DNA from: Apostichopus japonicus
Taxonomy: Eukaryota > Echinodermata > Holothuroidea > Aspidochirotida > Stichopodidae
Direction: 5' to 3'
Length of the DNA stretch: 64,000 bases
Assembly: GCF_037975245.1 (NCBI RefSeq)
Contig: NC_092578.1
Span: 6,057,001-6,121,000, forward strand
The notes under the pieces were generated by a model. The model saw only the letters and a list, made by a program, of their open reading frames with translations, had not been told where the DNA came from and ran no database searches. Within the stretch, counting starts at the first letter, position 1; each line of letters opens with the position of its first letter. Both the position numbers and the translations under genes were made by a program. Below, one piece after another: positions 42,845 through 45,800 of the stretch.

Positions 42845-45800
42845 CCATCATCATCAATTTTGTCCTATTCAAACCACTAGCAGGCATATTTGCATATTTT
42901 GAAGACACAATATCTTGAAAGCCATGTGAGATTTAGACACATTAGCTTGCACTGAGACCCTCAATACTGTTGCTTCAGAGTTCAGACTGTCGCATTACCA
43001 ACAGTAAACTTTTAATGTCATCCTTTAATCTGTATGCGTGCCACTGTACTATTCAATCTCACGTAAGCTTTAGGGATGTGGGCAACATTTTCAATGCATG
43101 TTGTGCCAACCACTGTTTACCTGACCTAGTTCCCCATACGGTGTTGATAAAGGTGCCTTGGGCATACGCTACTGTAGTTAATGGATGTAACCTCATAAAG
43201 GAAAAACAAGTAGAATATGTACAATGATTTAAGATGTGATATCTAAGCATAGAAAGCTAACGGAATAACAGGTTGCCATTAGCATTATATTTTTTTATTT
43301 ATTTTTTTTTAATTTTTAATGGATTTATGTATGTGAGACATTTGACATGTTTGCCATGTAGCTCCTGGCAGTGTTAGGAAAGCAGGTACATGAAAGGTCT
43401 AATGTACTATAATAGAAATCAATGCTAACTTGCTGTGAAATATGTCTGATAATTTTGTATAAATAAGTGGCCATTATTTTGTCAAATTGAGGTTTTTGGT
43501 ATGTCTTACTCAGAAATCATTTTAAAGGGAATAGTCAGAGTGCAACAATATTACTTCTCGAATATTAAACTCAGATACAAATCTGGAAGCCTTTTTTTTT
43601 TTTTTATGTTAAGGAAAATAATTTAGGAGACTGTCACCCCTGACAGGTATTCCTCAAAGTACAGATATAGTGCAGGTCACCGTTTGACGTCAGTTTTGTG
43701 AACCTGCACTGATTAAACGAAACAAGGTAGCCGTGAGGCTGTAGCGTAAAACGAACCATGTTGAATTCATGGAACTTTAGATTATGACATTGATACTCTT
43801 GGCTTAATTAAACTGTATTAATCAAACATTTACAGCTTGTCCATAAAAAATAGCTTTTTAGACCAAAAATAGATTCCTTTAAGTAAAACTTCAACAATTT
43901 GAAAGAACATGGTTAACCCTCAACCATATTATAAAAGACACCATAAATAAAATGATTTTCCAAACAGTGAGAAAGAAGGAATTATTTCCGTTTATTTAGA
44001 TGTAGTCTGTACATCGATTTCCAGTTCAAACTGCGCTATGTTAAAGAGTTGTCTGCCAGATCAGCAAATTTTTTGGTATTATGTAATAATTTTTATAGAA
44101 CTTCAGGTGGCATTATTTTGTTGTAATCCAACTTTGCAACTTTTTTTTAAATATCTTCAGTTTTTCCAAAAATAAATAAATTAATAAAAAAAAAATTGGG
44201 GGTATTAGGTAATAATTTTTAAAAAAACTTCAGGGTGTCATAATTTTGTTAGATCCAACTTTGCAACTTTTTTTTTTATCTCTTTAGTTTTTAAAAAAAA
44301 AAAAATAATAAAAACACAGAAATGAATTTTCCAAATATTTCTTGACAGGAGACGGCCAAACGACAACTACAGTTTACGGTCCCAAAGGTTGTGGCAGTGT
44401 CACCTCAGATGCGTCTGGTCGAAGACAGCCCTTCGTCAGTCTCTCTCTTGGACATCTACAAAGAATGGAGCTTGAAGCACAAGGTAGAATACGACGCCCC
44501 CATCAGCCGTTACTACGAACGGCTGGCAGTGGTACAGTCCAGGGGATCTCAGGTCAGCCATCAGGTCCTGCGGGATATTCTCAAAGAGGTACAATCTAAC
44601 ATGGTCCCGAGGAGTATGCTGAAGGACTGGGCCGTCCGCACCTTCCCCACGGCTACCGATTACTTTGCATTCAGAAAAGTGGTAAGTCATCGTAGGTGTC
44701 ACTCGTGTGTGGCTGTCATAGCCAACCATTCCTGTCACAGCAAACCATTTGTGTCACTGCAACACTAAGCGTGCGTATCACACATAAGAGCACATATTGT
44801 TGCATACATGTTGAAACTTCAAGATAAAAGTTTACTTCCACCCTCAAAGAATTTTTTCCTCGTTGAGTCATTTTAATTGTCTAATCGGACAGTCGTCGTC
44901 AGGGAATAATTTGAAGAGTTGAAACCTCCAGGAAAGTACTTTTTGAAAACTTTTAGCAATTTTTTAGCAGGCTTTAATTGGGCTCAAAACTGATGACCTT
45001 TAAGTAACACAGAAAGCATAGGGCCTGTCGGGATTTGAAACAGAGTTTGTGGTTACAGCTATATGATGATAAGAACAGCCAGTTACATCATGTCTTTTTG
45101 TTCTTGCTTCTTTGATCATCTCAGTTTACCAGCCAGCTTGCTCTCCTGGGTCTGGCCGAGTTTATCCTCCATTTGACTCGGCTCAACCCTGAGATTCTAC
45201 AGGTGGAGCGTAATTCCGGTCTCCTTTCGGTCTTCTACTTCAAGTTTGACATCGACGATACGACAGGTGAGCAAATACTAGAGGAATGGGATGCAGAACA
45301 TTCATCTCTTTGTAAATTATGTTTTAGTCTCTTTATTCTTTTCTCACCTTTGAGTAAAATTTTCTTTTTGGATTTTATGAAAAACTGTGACCAAAAGATG
45401 GCATTATATGTTTCCTCTATCCCTCAGTGTTTCCAATACTGGATGCTCTTTGGATTACACCATTTTATTCTTATATCTGTTTCTTTTTAGTACATTCCAT
45501 TTCCAATTCCATTCATATTATTTATTATTATTATTATTTTTACATTCCAGTATTTATTTATTTTTAATTGGGGGGGGGGGAGGGATGACATTAAAGTAAC
45601 ATAAAGTCATAATTATAGAGAGTGTAGTTACAATGTTAACCTACATTATGCAAAATATTTCAATATTTGAAAAGAGAAAGTATTTCTGTAATTTCAGGAG
45701 AGCTGGATGCTAATCGTCCTGTTCCCTTCCGTCTGACGCCAAACGTAGCCGAGTTTCTCACCACCGTAGGGGTGAACGGTGTCCTGACAGCCTCCATGAT

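Noticed and set aside
41685-42918. Long open frames of poly-Ile, poly-Asn, poly-Ser, poly-Asp and poly-Met on both strands
   Set aside because: They are translations of ATT/ATC and CAT microsatellites inside TRRAP intron 52. They have no splice support and no conserved sequence.
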